Notes under the pieces: model-generated
Seen by the model: only the letters and a program-made list of their open reading frames with translations
Database searches by the model: none
Told to the model about the DNA's origin: nothing
Made by a program: the position numbers and the translations under genes
In this document: one piece after another, positions 41,051 to 53,119 of the stretch
Layout of the letters: each line of letters opens with the position of its first letter
How positions within the stretch are numbered: position 1 is the first letter of the stretch
Source: Phaseolus vulgaris
Taxonomy: Eukaryota > Streptophyta > Magnoliopsida > Fabales > Fabaceae
Direction of reading: 5' to 3'
Assembly (NCBI RefSeq): GCF_000499845.2
Contig: NC_023753.2
Location: 10,183,791 to 10,247,790 of the forward strand
Length of the DNA: 64,000 bases

Positions 41051-42990
41051 AGACAAGTAGTTGAAAAGACTTGGAGTTTCCAAAAAGGAATAATATTGAC
41101 TAATTTAAAATTCAAAATATTTGATAAAAATAAACTTGTAGTTGTCATTTGGTTTGAAAGAAAATGCCCCAGAAACAGCTGTTTGATACGAAAGTAATGG
41201 ATTTTGATGGCATGTTAGGATATTTGGAAATATATTATTTATAATAGAACATAGCCAATTAGGGTATGGCCCATTAGTTTTGGGCAAGAAATTTCCTAAA
41301 CTCTACAATTTTCATTTATTTCCTATGCAAATCTTCTCTTTCAGTTCCATTAAATAACGATAGTTGGCATAAACACGCATCTATTCCTTAGTGATCTTCA
41401 TTAACAATGTACACAAAAAGGGAAAATTAAGAATATGCCTTTTTCTCCCTAAAATAAAATAATTTAGCTCATTACTTCTTCGTTAAGATCTCATTGGATA
41501 TGTTGAAATACTCGATCCCCTTCTTTGTTTTCTTCGTATTAGCGGGAAAAAAACTACGTGTTATGCTTGTGCATTCAAAAGAGGAAAATAAAAATAAAAA
41601 TAAACATAGTGTGTGTAAATATAAAGATAATATTTTGAATCACAGTGATACATTTGAGGAGAATACTCTTGCTAATGTACTATTATAATTGATTATGTAA
41701 ACATTATGTGTTATTTAGAAAATGATATATTATACTGTTAATGATGATTATTAAGCAAATGAGCGAGGACCTGGCGTAAATTGACTAGGTCTTTTATTTT
41801 CGAGCATTGCCAAATGCTAAGGTACGTGAAATGTTGATAAAAAAATAGTGTTTAGATGAAGTAATGCCACATGGACTAAGAGTTTGAAAATATTGTGAAG
41901 TTTATGGATTTATGATTGCTTATGGTTTAATCACTAAAGGTTGGCCAACCACTCACTCACAATGTATTGATATCATAAACCATGTTTTTTACTTCTAATC
42001 AAATTCATGCCTCCTATCTTCCGTGTTATTCGATAAAAAAACACACGTAAAAATAACACACATAATCACAAATTAACTGCAGAAAATAAATAATATATGA
42101 TTTAACGTAGTTCAGTCGCCAACTGTAATCTATATCCACACGGACAACTATTAAGTTTTATTTCTCTCTTGTTGCTGCATATAAAATTACAAGTACAATA
42201 ATATCTTTAAATAGAGATTATAAATGAGACACAATAATTAAGTCCATTTAGTAAAATATGGTGTCTAATCAGTTCAGTCTAATTTTTTTTTTATTAATAC
42301 TAATAATAGCAAATTTTATCAACACGCAGAAACAAAAAAAATGATGAAAATATGTGAGCTGTGTGAAGTTATTGAGGAACATAGTAAACCAGTGAATGTG
42401 TTTGCATATTAGGATGCGTGCAAGTTTTGTATTGTGAGAGCAGACTTTAGTCAGATGTGGAGGCAATTGAATTTTCATATCTCTTAAAAGTCTTAATTAC
42501 ATAACATCCTTAAAGCATGTTATATTTGACTTTTAGGATGATTCTTCACAATGCTGCCAACCATGGCTAATGCATCGATACAAAACTACAACATTAATTC
42601 TTCATTAATGCAAATAAATATTTTCCCTCCATTTTAAAAGACATTACTTTTTTGTCATTAGAAAAACTAATTTCACAATGTTTCTTTAAATTAAATCAAC
42701 CTTATTAATACCAGTTATTTACAAACAAATTTATACGAGAGATTATAATATATTTCTTCTTTAAAAATTTGTAATAAGTTCTTTTGGAATATTTTTATAT
42801 ATTACTATTTTTGTCCAATGTAAAACTTTAATAAGCGCCAACACAATTTTCCAACTGAAACTAGTGTTTTGAAGAATATTTTTGTAAAAAAATGTTAGGG
42901 AAAGAAAAGAGGAAAAAAGGTGCAATAAAATCACCTATTACTAGAGTATAAAACCAGCAAGTCCAGTTTGTTTTCACCCAACCCTAGTGG
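39510..42990. other. Intergenic DNA with AT microsatellites
   Basis: (AT)n runs lie at about 40485-40514 and 40997-41046. An LTR-like fragment around 42040-42190 contains the phrase TTTAACGTAGTTCAGTCGCC, common in plant copia-type LTRs. No gene recognised. Confidence 0.5.
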
Positions 42991-42999
42991 TCCGTTAAA

Positions 43000-43420
43000 A
43001 GTAAAGCGGGTCAAGATGATTCATAAATGTTATATAAGTTAAATTAATAATTCATCTTAACATTTTTTTTAATTTATTTAGTTATAATAATTAATATTAT
43101 TTTTCGAATAATAAAAATGTAACAGCAATCAAATCAAATCTTAATATTCTAATAAACGAAGGTTTCATACTTAACAAAATAAAATAAATATCAATCATAT
43201 TTTAATGATGTAAAAAAAATTAATTTAAATTTTTTAATACAAAATATTAATCACTACAAATTTTAATCTAAAAAATATTACATTTCTATTTAAAATTGAT
43301 AAAAAAAAAAGAGTTAACATACTAAACCGAACGACCAATACTAAAAAAAGATGGTTTTAAAAAATAAACTCATCTCATCTAAATGATGCGACTGGTGGAC
43401 CTACCATGGATTCCGAAAAT
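43000..43420. repeat. Diverged relative of the hAT-like element at 29688
   Basis: Shares the order GCGGGTCA, TTATTTAGTTATAATAATT, GAATAATAAAAATG, TTAATATTCTAAT..A and TTAACAAAATAAAATAAATATCAA with 29880-30170. Ends are not preserved well enough to define. Confidence 0.5.
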
Positions 43421-44014
43421 CAGGTTTTGAAAATGATACTTTTATTAAATGGTGGTGCAAAAAGAAAAAACGGAGAGGAAGCAAAAATACTCTCTGTTTT
43501 TTCGTATGGCCCAATACAAGGATTACTTGTTTCCATTGCGTCTCTTTCAAGGAAAGAAAAGTCCCTAAAACCAATTTGGCAATAAAAGTTTAGGGTGTCG
43601 ATATCTTAATACCACAGTAAAAAACTATACACTTCATACCTTTAATAAATTAATATTTCAATTGTATTTTTTTTAAAATTTAAAACATTATTATATCATT
43701 ATAATGGTTTTTCAAGTGTATGTGTTTTATTTTTTTGATGTTAAAAGAAATCTTTCCAAAAATTTAATATATGCAAATCAAGATAACATATGTAGCAGTG
43801 TATGCTTTACTACATCTCCCTTCGAAAATGTTTTTTTTTTTTAATTTTGGAAGAAACGATAAAAATAGAAATAAATGTAAGAATAATGGCAAAGGTAACA
43901 CTTTCTATATATCCTATATACACTTTTATTTCTCCCACCTCCTATATACACTTTCTATATATCCCACCACTATTAGAGGATGGAACATTCAAACAAAAAC
44001 TGTAAGAATGAAAA

Positions 44015-44895
44015 TACTGGTGCAAAAAAGCTTAAAAATGATGACCATTTTAACTGTAAAATGGTGGCTTTCTAGTCGTCTTTGACCAACGCGTAGTCTT
44101 ATGTTTCAGAGAAAAGAAGATGACTATTTAGCCGCCTTCTTGGATGCAACCAAAAAGAGCGGCTATGGTAAGAGCCGCCCTTATAAGACGTATGCATTAA
44201 AAAAATGGGGCATCTGTCTCGCACACATCTACCCCTTTGCTTGCGTCGTCAAGGCACCACACTTCACCTTCTTCCTCCTCAAATTGTGTTGTCCCTGCAG
44301 CCGCGTCGCCGCCGCGCACTGATTTCGCGCCAGCACTGTTCGCCACGTCGAACCATCCCTCGCAGGCGCACCGTCGAACAAACAGTGGTGGTGAAGTGAG
44401 ACGACAACGACAGTGGCGACAGAGCAAACAGGGCACAACGAAAACCCAAACACTAGTGTGGTAATGAAACAATGGTGACCTTCGAGCAATGGCAGAAAAG
44501 AAACAAATAAGAGAAACGAAAAAAAAAATACAAAAACCAATGGTGAAGAAGAAGTACAAAGCTCGAAACGAACTTACCAATGACATGAAAATGCAGGCTC
44601 GAGGAAGACGAGAGGAAGCACCAGAGTAGAAGAAAAACGAAGTGCCAGAGAAAGGAAATATGAAAGAGTAAGTGGCGCGCTCTGTGTTAGGGTAAAAAAA
44701 GAGTATAAAAGGCCGATTATTTGGTAGAGCCGCCTTCTTAAACAAAGTGTTTGTTTTTAAGAAGGCGGCTCTACCAAATAGTCGCCCTCTTAAATGAAGT
44801 TAATTTAAAAAATGCTACCACGTTTTCAATGACAACGTCTGAATAGTAAAAACACCTTAAACGTGGGGTCGTCGTTTTGATATTTTTTAGTAGTG
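44015..44895. mobile_element. CACTA-type element in PAL pseudogene exon 1 (881 bp)
   Basis: The left end is TACTGGTGCAAAAAAG. The right end, in reverse complement, is CACTACTAAAAAATATC, and both continue into GATGACC/GACGACC. Comparison with intact PAL fixes the boundaries, because AAGAATG and AATGGTAACACTAAC are adjacent there apart from two bases. The flanking triplets AAA and TAA fit a decayed 3-bp duplication. Subterminal GCCGCCTTCTT motifs occur at both ends, including a perfect foldback. A 182-codon frame on the minus strand (44197-44745) has no recognisable domain. Confidence 0.75.
44718..44780. repeat. Perfect 25-bp inverted repeat within the CACTA element
   Basis: Arms 44718-44742 and 44756-44780 begin TATTTGGTAGAGCCGCC and are exact inverted copies, with a 13-nt loop. 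A related single copy (ACTATTTAGCCGCCTTCTTGG) is near the other end at 44123-44143. Confidence 0.85.
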
Positions 44896-45107
44896 TAATG
44901 GTAACACTAACTGTGACCCACTTAACTGGGGCATGCCTGTTGATGTTGTGAGAGGTAGTCACCATGAAGAGGTGAAGCGCATGCTTGTCTTGATGGTAGG
45001 TGGGAAGATACACTGTGTCTCACGTAGTCGTGGTTGCAAAGAGCGATGTGAGGGTGGAGTTGGCGGAGGAAACTCGACATGGTGTTAAAGGTAGCCGTGA
45101 CTGGGTG

Positions 45108-46649
45108 CACTACAAAAAATCATTGAATTTGAGTGGGCCAAAAACACATAAAAACAGGAGAATATTGACGTAAAATAAATATTTTCATGAACTTAATGTC
45201 GCATAAACAATGGATGCTAAACTCATCGACACAAACACACTTACGTCGCAATTGAAAACCTACGTTATTTTGCGTAGGTTTAACCCATGCAACTATTGTG
45301 GGCTAAGCCCACACAAAACCAACAATATAATATAAAAATATAATGTGTAATAAATCTAACTTTCGTCAGCCAAGACCACAATTATAACTATTGAAGGCTA
45401 AACCTACATATAACAGACAATATAATATAAAATATATAGCTTCCGTCGGACATCACCACAACAAACATTTTCTTTCAAAATTATAGCATTTTATAAGCTG
45501 ACGCTTATGTAAATGGATCTCAATTCCTAACTAAAATTGAATTTTTAATTCTCTAAAAATATAACATTTATATCTCCAAATATAAATTCCTTAGCAAACT
45601 AAAATTAAACTTTAATTTCAAAAATAAAGTTTGTAAATTTTTAAAGTAAAATTAAATTTGAACATAAATTAAATAAGAAATCAAATTTAAAAGACCAACA
45701 CCATCTACCATGGAGGATGGATCAGAGGACAAGTTTAAAAACAAAACAAAACAAGTGAAATCGTGAACCCTAAAAAAACCCCAAATTGTGTCTCAGCCGC
45801 TCACACCTCCGTTGCAGGTGTCTCCTTCATGCGCGCCTGTTGTTCTCCTCGCCGTCACTACAGTTGTCTTTGCGCTCGCCTCCTGTGACCATCGTTCGAG
45901 CTCGCCGTCGTTGCACCCCCTACTGTCGTGTTCGTCGTCACCAAATCTCGCTTTTAATTCCAAATCTCGCGCGACAAAACTTCAAACGACCAATGGAGCT
46001 CGGATCACCACCATCTACCACCGCTCACCTTCAACGACACCACTAGCCAACCACATGCATCTAGACGGATCTTCGGTGCATCTTCACCTGGGACGATTTT
46101 AAGGAGTTGGTTTTGGGAATTTCTCATATTAGGGTTTAAGTAGAAAAGGAAAGAGATTAGGGATTAAGAGAGTGGGAGAATCTAGCACACTAAACCTGTT
46201 ATCTGATATTGTTTTTTATTACAATAATCTCTTTATACGTGTATCATTAAAAATGTTAGCAATTCTTACATCAGTTAAACCTTTGATATTCTAAAAATAT
46301 TTTATTATTAAAAATGTTAGCGTCGTTAACCTTTGATATTCTAAAAATATTTTATTACGTCAATTTTGTATTTAATTTTAAAGTTTATAAAATCAATTGC
46401 CAATTGCGTAGGTTTAACCTTCGTAATGTTTTATTCTTTTATTTTTATTAAAATAATATATTTATTGTCCAATTTTTAGTGTGTTAAGTCGGCATAATAA
46501 ATATTTTTTTTCCTTTTCGTCGACTGTAAATTCATGGAACAGACGTTAATTTTTTGAAATATATTTTTGTGGGTTTAACCGACAATAATAACTTCCATTT
46601 TTTGGTCAACGCAAGATTTTGGAAGCTAATTTGTATTTTTTTTGTAGAG
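45108..46649. mobile_element. CACTA element in PAL pseudogene exon 1 (1,542 bp, TSD GTG)
   Basis: Starts CACTACAAAAAA and ends TTTTTTTTGTAGAG, inverted copies with one mismatch in the CACTA core. GTG flanks both sides (45105-45107 and 46650-46652), while the intact PAL has a single GTG at this point, which proves insertion. The motif TTGCGTAGGTTTAACC appears near both ends (about 45274 and 46404). Two overlapping short frames at 45786-46102 are low-complexity and domain-free. Non-autonomous. Confidence 0.9.
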
Positions 46650-47006
46650 GTGAGTGATAGTTTGGTGAACGACATTGATATGTATGAGATCACCACAGGT
46701 TTCGATGGAACCTCCTATAGGAGAACCAACCAAGGTGTTTCTCTCCAAAACGAACTAATTAGGTCATTTCTTAATTCTACATAACTTTATTTTTATAAAT
46801 CTTCTTGTGTACTTGTATAAGGTCTCTATTGGTACTACTTGTTATCGGCTAAACAATTACCACTCATTATTTGATCGTTTCTTCTTTGCTTCCATTATCA
46901 TATTAGTTCCTTAATACTCGTATGAGAGTGTGTAATATATTAATAAAAATATATTTTATTTTTATACAATCACGTTTATTTATAGTGTTTATAATGAACT
47001 ATCTCA

Positions 47007-49355
47007 TTTTTTTTTCAGCAAAGAATTAAATAAAATAATGGAACACTTTAGGGGTGTCCCAACCCTTATACAAACCCACTAAAAATGGGTTAGGAAAAAG
47101 GAAAAATCAAACAAAAGAGAAAGAAAAAGAAAAAGAAAAAGAAAACTTACCTTCTTACAGCTACTTATAAAATCCTGACAGCAAACTAACAAAACATGTA
47201 CATCCACACAACCTTAAACAAGACGACTGCATAAATCTAACCCCCTAGCCACTTATACATTCTAACATTAAAGAACCTCACACCATCACTTACTGCACAA
47301 ACCAGTTTTGGTTTCCAAAATTCTGACTTCTAAGATAGCTTCTTTAACAGAATATGTAACAGCTTAAGATTGTGATTGTTCTATAATCTCCCTATGCCCC
47401 AGCTTCCATCAACATTCTTCACTCTTCCGCTTCCCATAATCCTCTAACATCTGGAAATGTTAGTTGTTGTCCTCCCGTTTACCTGCACCAAGAAAAACAC
47501 CTTCCACACCTTCCCAGTAACATAGGTAAATGAAAACAGTTTCATCCCAATTGGTATTAATCAATTTACTTATAATTGCTGCAACAACCGACCCTGCATG
47601 CAAAAATTATCAAAGATAGGAAGCATTCACACTTCATTTACCACTTCATGATAGGAATATCTGCTGATTTTTATCTGATATCCTCCCTATTTTTCTGCAA
47701 TAAAGAGAAAAAACACCTTCCCCACCTCATCAAAACTTAGATATACAAAATCAGATCCAGCCCATAGGTCTTTAGCAATTTGATTTTATAATTGTTGCAA
47801 CAACCAACCAACATGCATGATATAAATAACAGTATAAAACATTATCTAATAACCATATTGATGCATGTTATAGGAGATAAAATCCAATCGTTAAATGAAA
47901 AAAGTGACTTTCCTTTCTTTGTGTTTCATCCAAACCCATGATTGTACTTGTGCCAAAGTGAAAATTTCCTCCACATCTAACTTGGCTTGGTTGAAGATAA
48001 TCCTATTTCTATGCTTCCATATACACCGAACAACTGATACCCAAAGACCTTTCCATAACCTATTGCCCTCTTGATTAGAACATATGCCAGGAAATTGTTC
48101 AAAATGATGATTCAATACATTATAGTTCACCGAACTTACTCCCATCCATCTAGAGCACATGTTCCATACTTTAATTGATTCTTCACATGAAACAAGGATA
48201 TGTGAACATGTCTCTTCCTCTTTTCCACAAAACACACATAGTATATTCCCCAATATCACACTCCTTCTTTGCAAATTCTGTTTTGTCGCTAATCTATCCG
48301 ATAGTGCCCACCACACAAAAAACGTAGCTGATGGCATGAGCTTTAAATTCCAAAGTAGTTCGAACACCTTCACAACCCCCCTGTATTATGCTTTACTAAC
48401 CTGTTGTAGGCTGATTTCACCGTGAATGTATATGACGGAGAATCGATCCAAATTCGTATATCCTCTACCTCTTGTTGTAGTATTACTTGAGATATAATTG
48501 CCATGAAGTCCTCTACCATGCTTTTCTCCCATTCAAATCAATCTCTTCTCCAACTGAATTTCCACTCCCACCCTTCCATAGTCCAGCTTCCACAACTACC
48601 AATATACTTGTCTTTGAGCTTAGAGTTATTATATAACCTTTCATATCTTGTTTTGAGTTGCCCATTGGTTAACCACTCGTCCTCCCAAAATTTGATCTTC
48701 TCCCCAGAACCCACTTTCCAACCCAAATTCTGATTGAACCAATTGGCCCCTTGGTCAGAAACACTAGCCTTGGCTAGATCACTCCACCATCTAGATGTAT
48801 ATCCCTTTCGATTTGGTGCATATGATATCATCGTTCCCCACTGGCCATACTTTGATTCTAGAACATCCTTCCAGAGTCCAGACTCTTGAGATCCCAATCT
48901 CCATAGCCATTTTGCCAGGAGTGCCTTATTGAACAACTCAATGCTTCTAATACCTAAACCTCCCTCCTCTTTTGCCTTACAAATATTTTCCCAACTTGTC
49001 CAAGCGATTTTCCTCCCTTCCGCTCCCCAACCCCACAAGAAAGTTCTTTGTAGTTTCGTTATCTCCTTACACACTCCAATCGGTGCTTTGAAAAAGGATA
49101 GGAAGAAGAGTGGTATGGCACTGATGACAGATTTGATAAGACATACTCTTTCTGCGAAAGACAGGTTACTCCCCTTCCACACTGAAAGTTTCTTTCTAAC
49201 CTTTAAAAGCACCAGCTCCCAAAATGAGCATCTAGATGGATTACCTCCTATAGGTAGGCCTAAATATGTAAAGGGTATATTTATTAGACTGCAGTGAAGT
49301 ATTTCTGAGTACACATTCATCTCATACCTACCTACCCCATTTGCGCCAATTATTT
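47007..49355 (-). mobile_element. 5'-truncated LINE (L1-type) with decayed RT C-terminus
   Basis: On the minus strand, 49320-48538 encodes the end of a non-LTR reverse transcriptase (FTYLGLPIGGN, KLSVWKGSNLSFAERVCLIKSV, FLWGWG, IAWTSWENICKAKEEGGLGI). A TGA at 48540-48538 and a frame slip at the six-C tract 48376-48381 interrupt it. 48373-47891 then encodes the zf-RVT zinc-binding module (CVFCGKEEETCSHILVSC). About 880 bp of 3' UTR ends in a poly(A), seen as T9 at 47007-47015. ATGAACT occurs just outside both ends (46994 and 49356), a possible imperfect target duplication. It lies in the PAL pseudogene intron, and the intact PAL intron lacks it. Confidence 0.85.
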
Positions 49356-49775
49356 ATGAACTGTAGTTAATGTATATCTTTGCTAAAATAACATTATTTG
49401 ATTTGTGATTTCTTATTTTATCTTGGTGCATTAATTCTATGTGATTCACCCTCACCGGTACACTTTCAATACAAATTTAATAAGCATAATTTATCATATA
49501 TGTAATAGAAAGGATATCATTTTACCTTTAAATAAAATTGTATAACAAAGTATGAAGTTTACACCAACATTAATCTTAAAAGAGCATGCTGCTAAACGAA
49601 GAAAAAAAAGTAAAATAAGATCTAAGAAAAAAAATATATATACATAATTCTATTTTCTATGATTATCCTTTTCTAAATTAAAAAAATGGGAAAAATAAAA
49701 TAAAATAGTCTCTATTAACTATTAGGATATAAATAGTTATCATCATTTATTTACACACAAAATTTCATAATTTTA

Positions 49776-50810
49776 TATAAATGATAATGCGGGAAGGACT
49801 ATGCAGGTCGATGCGCGATCCCTTAAGGAAAAACGTGAGATGGACTATCTATTTCAACTTGCTGGCTCACTTAAGTCTGTCCACAATCCACACAGGACAA
49901 GTGTGGGACGGGGTGAGCTGACCTGCATAACCCGCCTATCTTAAAAATATATAAATTTATTTATTCACCCCCATAATTTCTTCCCACAACCTCATATTTT
50001 CCAAAGTTCTAAAATTATCATTTTCAAATTCTACAAAGTTTTAAAATTATCATTTTCAAATTGTACAATCCTAAACATAAATTTTAAGTTCTGGATTATA
50101 TAACCTAGAAAGTCTTTGAATTCCACATTCCAAAATTAAAGAAAAATGTTCAATGAAAAATTTCAAAGGGTAATTTGAGTATTTTGTTAAGTATAGGATG
50201 CGAGAAAAAAGACATGAAGGTGTAGGAAGAAACTCCCCTAAATCCCTAAATCAGAACACATTCACAAAATTTGATAATGACTTTTTAATATTTAATAGTA
50301 TTTTTTGTCTTTCTAAAATGCATACATTGTTTATGTTTCAATACTCTTAGTCAATGCAGTAGTCAGATTTTATAGTCTTTTTTATAATAAAATTTAAATA
50401 TAGTATCATAGTATATATATATATTATTTTATACTAATTTTCAAACTAGAATAGTAATAATGTGTCCACATATATTATCTTAAATATATATATATATATA
50501 TTTAATGAAATATTTTATTAGTCAATTTATTAATTCAATTAAAATTCAAATTTCATTAAAAATTAGAACGTCATAATGATGTTTTTTCACATATCTTATT
50601 ACACATGTGTTTGAGAATAATAATGTAAGACCATTTACTTAATTCATCTAAATAAGAAAAAAAATGTAATAAATAAATAAAAAATTATTCAAAATTTATA
50701 TTTGAACTTTTTTTTCATTATTTTAAAAAAATTTATGTGGGACAGGCAAATAAAATTAACCCGCATCTTTTATGCAAGGTGGGCAAACCCAACCCGCATT
50801 GTCATCCCTA
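49776..50810. mobile_element. hAT-type element in PAL pseudogene intron (1,035 bp)
   Basis: Left terminus TATAAATGATAATGCGGG; reverse complement of the right terminus TAGGGATGACAATGCGGG (14 of 18 match). It is flanked by TAATTTTA (49768-49775) and TAATTTAA (50811-50818), an 8-bp duplication with one mismatch, diagnostic of hAT elements. Inside, around 49985-50240, is sequence like the MITE at 12098. No transposase frame. It is absent from the intact PAL intron. Confidence 0.85.
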
Positions 50811-51959
50811 TAATTTAATTTCAAACTTTGTCTTATATGAAAAAAAAAAACAAGAAATAAGAGAATGTATGTTTGTGTAAAGTTTTTGTACACAAAGGTG
50901 GTAGAAAATACACAAAGTATTATTAAATTATTGGATTAAATGATATATGAAATAATATTTATGTAATTTTAAAACTTGGTTATGGTTTATACCACTTAGT
51001 GAACATATTTAGGTAGGTGTGTTTATTACTTATCATGTAGATTGTTGTTATTTTAATAAATTTAGTGGTAAAATTTGATATATATTTTGGTGTAACAGAT
51101 TTTTAAATGCTGACATCTTTGACAATGATACAAAATCTTGTCACACTTTACCTCACTCAATTTTACTAGAGCATCCATGCTAGTTAGGATCAACAACTTC
51201 AAGGATACTGAAGAATAAGATTTGAAATCTTGGAACCAAGATTTTAAACCATAAGATAACTCCTTGTCTCCCATACCTGGCTCAATCATTGCATCAACTT
51301 ATATAATTCTTTTATCATATGTTGTTGGTCTCCTAATTGAAAGACCAAACTCTAAATCCATGGACCTAACAGAGAAGTTCTGAATGTCAGAGAAGCCTTT
51401 CAATTAGAAGGAATTGATGATGGTTTCTTTGAGCTGTAACCTAAAGAGCGTTTGACAAGAGAAACATCAGACATTTTAAAGCTCAAGTGTTCCACATTTT
51501 TAGGTGCATTATGTCAAGCTATTAATCTAAGTCATTTAGAGGAAAACTTGAAGAAAACTATCAAGAATATTGTGAGTCAAGTGGTAAAAAAAATTATCAC
51601 AGTTGAGATTAATCATGAGTCACACCATTTTGGATTGTACGAGGGCTTGTTTAAAATTATGGATAATGAGTATGTTTTTGTTTACATTGACGACCCTTGT
51701 AGGTCAAACTATTCTTTGATGTAAAAGTTGAGGTTAGTCTTAATTGATCATGCATTACGATAACAAAACATAAATATTACTTACTTCTTTCGTGGATTTA
51801 AATCAATTTTGTTACTACTTCAATTCTTTTTTTAATGCAATAACAACTAATAATAATTTTAAAATAATTTTTTACTTATTACTTGAAAATAAAATAATAC
51901 ATATATTGCATTTTAATAAAAATTGAAACTCTAAAACTAAACTATGATAGTAGGGTGCT

Positions 51960-53110
51960 CCTTGGATCAAGTTACCATATAACTAAAATGGATAAAATCC
52001 AACTCAATTAGATTGGATTGAGTTTCATTTATGATTGGATCAAACTCAATCCAATCCAAATTAACACATTCTTATATGAGTTGGGTGATGAGTTTAGTAT
52101 GGATGATTCGAGACCCAATCTTATAATTGTGTTGTGAATAATTTGTGTTATATTAGTCATATCTTGAATTAGTTTCGTCAAACTTGTTATCACTTAACAT
52201 ATTGACTTGAAATATTCTTTTAACTTTTTTTGTAAATTGTGATATTTTTTAATTAGTTTTAATACTTGAATTACAACTTTTTTTTGGTTGGATTGTGATT
52301 CTGCTTTGGTTTGTGTTGCGTTTACTGATAGAACAAATGTTTCTTGGATGCTTCGGAATCAATGAAATACTTGTCTTAATTACTGTGGGAAAACCAGGTT
52401 TAGGATTACTCATATTTTTCATGAAGACAATGTGTGTGCTGATAAATTGGCTAATTTAGGATTTATTCACAGAGAATCATTTCATTGATATAATAGGCTT
52501 CCATCTAGTCTGTTATTAGAATTCTTTATGAATATGTATAGTCTACCTATGTATCGTTTTTGCTAACATATGAGTTTTTGCCTAATCCCCTATATTTTTG
52601 TATTTTTTTTAATAATACTTTTTTTAGTGATGACATATGATTGTTGTTACTTAATGTGTCAATCTTACTGAGATGTCAAGTTGCATAGTAATCCATAACA
52701 TGAGAGCACATTTTTATAAAAAAATAAAATTACAACTATTTTAAAAAAAGAATTATTTTCAAAATTTTAACCAAAATGAGTTAAGATAGTCCAACCAGTT
52801 GACATAGTTTTTTTAAAAATAATATTATTTTTTAGTTAATTTAATATTTGAAAACTATAACTTTTATAAAGAAATAAAATAAAAATTCAAAATTTTACCC
52901 AAATTGACTTAATCTAATCCAACATATTCAAAATTGGATGGATTGAATGGAGTTAGATTAAGTTTAACACAAAAAAAAAAAAATACAAAAATTCAACCCA
53001 ACCCAATATTTTTCTTAGTGGGTTGGATAATGGGTTTACTCACCGAACTCAATTGTCAATACCCATATATGACACAAACTTCACTTGATTTCTTAAATTT
53101 ATATAACTCA
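51960..53110. repeat. Repeat with GGATTGGATTGAG motifs around a LINE fragment
   Basis: 51990-52110 and 52890-53060 both carry ATTGGATTGAGTT, CAACCCAA and GGGTTGGAT-type motifs. The LINE fragment (52285-52700) lies between them, so this may be an older element opened by the LINE. Ends not resolved. Confidence 0.35.
52285..52566 (+). pseudogene. LINE RNase H domain fragment
   Basis: 94 codons read WLDCDSALVCVAFTDRTNVS, then THIFHEDNVCADKLANLG, and end SLPMYRFC plus stop. These are the C-terminal RNase H motifs of plant LINEs: CDS with the third acidic residue, then the H...D pair of HEDNVCAD. Two internal TGA stops break it. The following 130 bp (to about 52700) recur at 34010-34110 and 60570-60760, so this is the 3' end of a LINE family. 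Confidence 0.8.
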
Positions 53111-53119
53111 AAAATTTGA

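Larger units (their letters stand above)
43980..51757 (+). pseudogene. PAL pseudogene broken by four mobile elements
   Basis: A same-strand copy of the PAL gene at 61579. Exon 1 pieces are 43980-44014 (ATGGAACATTC start), 44896-45107 and 46653-46762. The intron homologue runs 46763-51098, and exon 2 resumes at 51099 after TGTAACAG. Two CACTA elements split exon 1; a LINE and a hAT element sit in the intron. Exon 1 also lacks about 20 bp after AAGCGCATG, and exon 2 has a 2-bp insertion and stops. The catalytic Ala-Ser-Gly has become Ala-Ser-Thr (near 51293). After CCTAAAGAGCG (about 51456) the sequence jumps to the region encoding SDILKL..LCQAINLSHLEENLK, removing about 270 codons. Homology fades after 51757. 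It cannot make PAL enzyme. Confidence 0.92.

Noticed and set aside
40930..41197. Frames encoding Ile-Tyr repeats on both strands
   Set aside because: They are simply translations of the (AT)n microsatellite.
44197..44745. 182-codon open frame on the minus strand
   Set aside because: It lies wholly inside the CACTA element, is low in complexity (Phe/Ser-rich) and shows no domain; the G+C-rich composition alone explains the missing stops.
45786..46102. Two overlapping frames of 86 and 104 codons
   Set aside because: Ser/Pro/His-rich, domain-free and inside the second CACTA element; not a credible gene.
46554..46784. 76-codon frame with [18 protein letters not shown]
   Set aside because: Not a separate gene: it joins the end of the CACTA element to the third piece of PAL pseudogene exon 1.
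51452..51724. 90-codon frame starting MTRETSDILKL
   Set aside because: Not a small gene: it is the post-deletion remainder of the PAL pseudogene exon 2.
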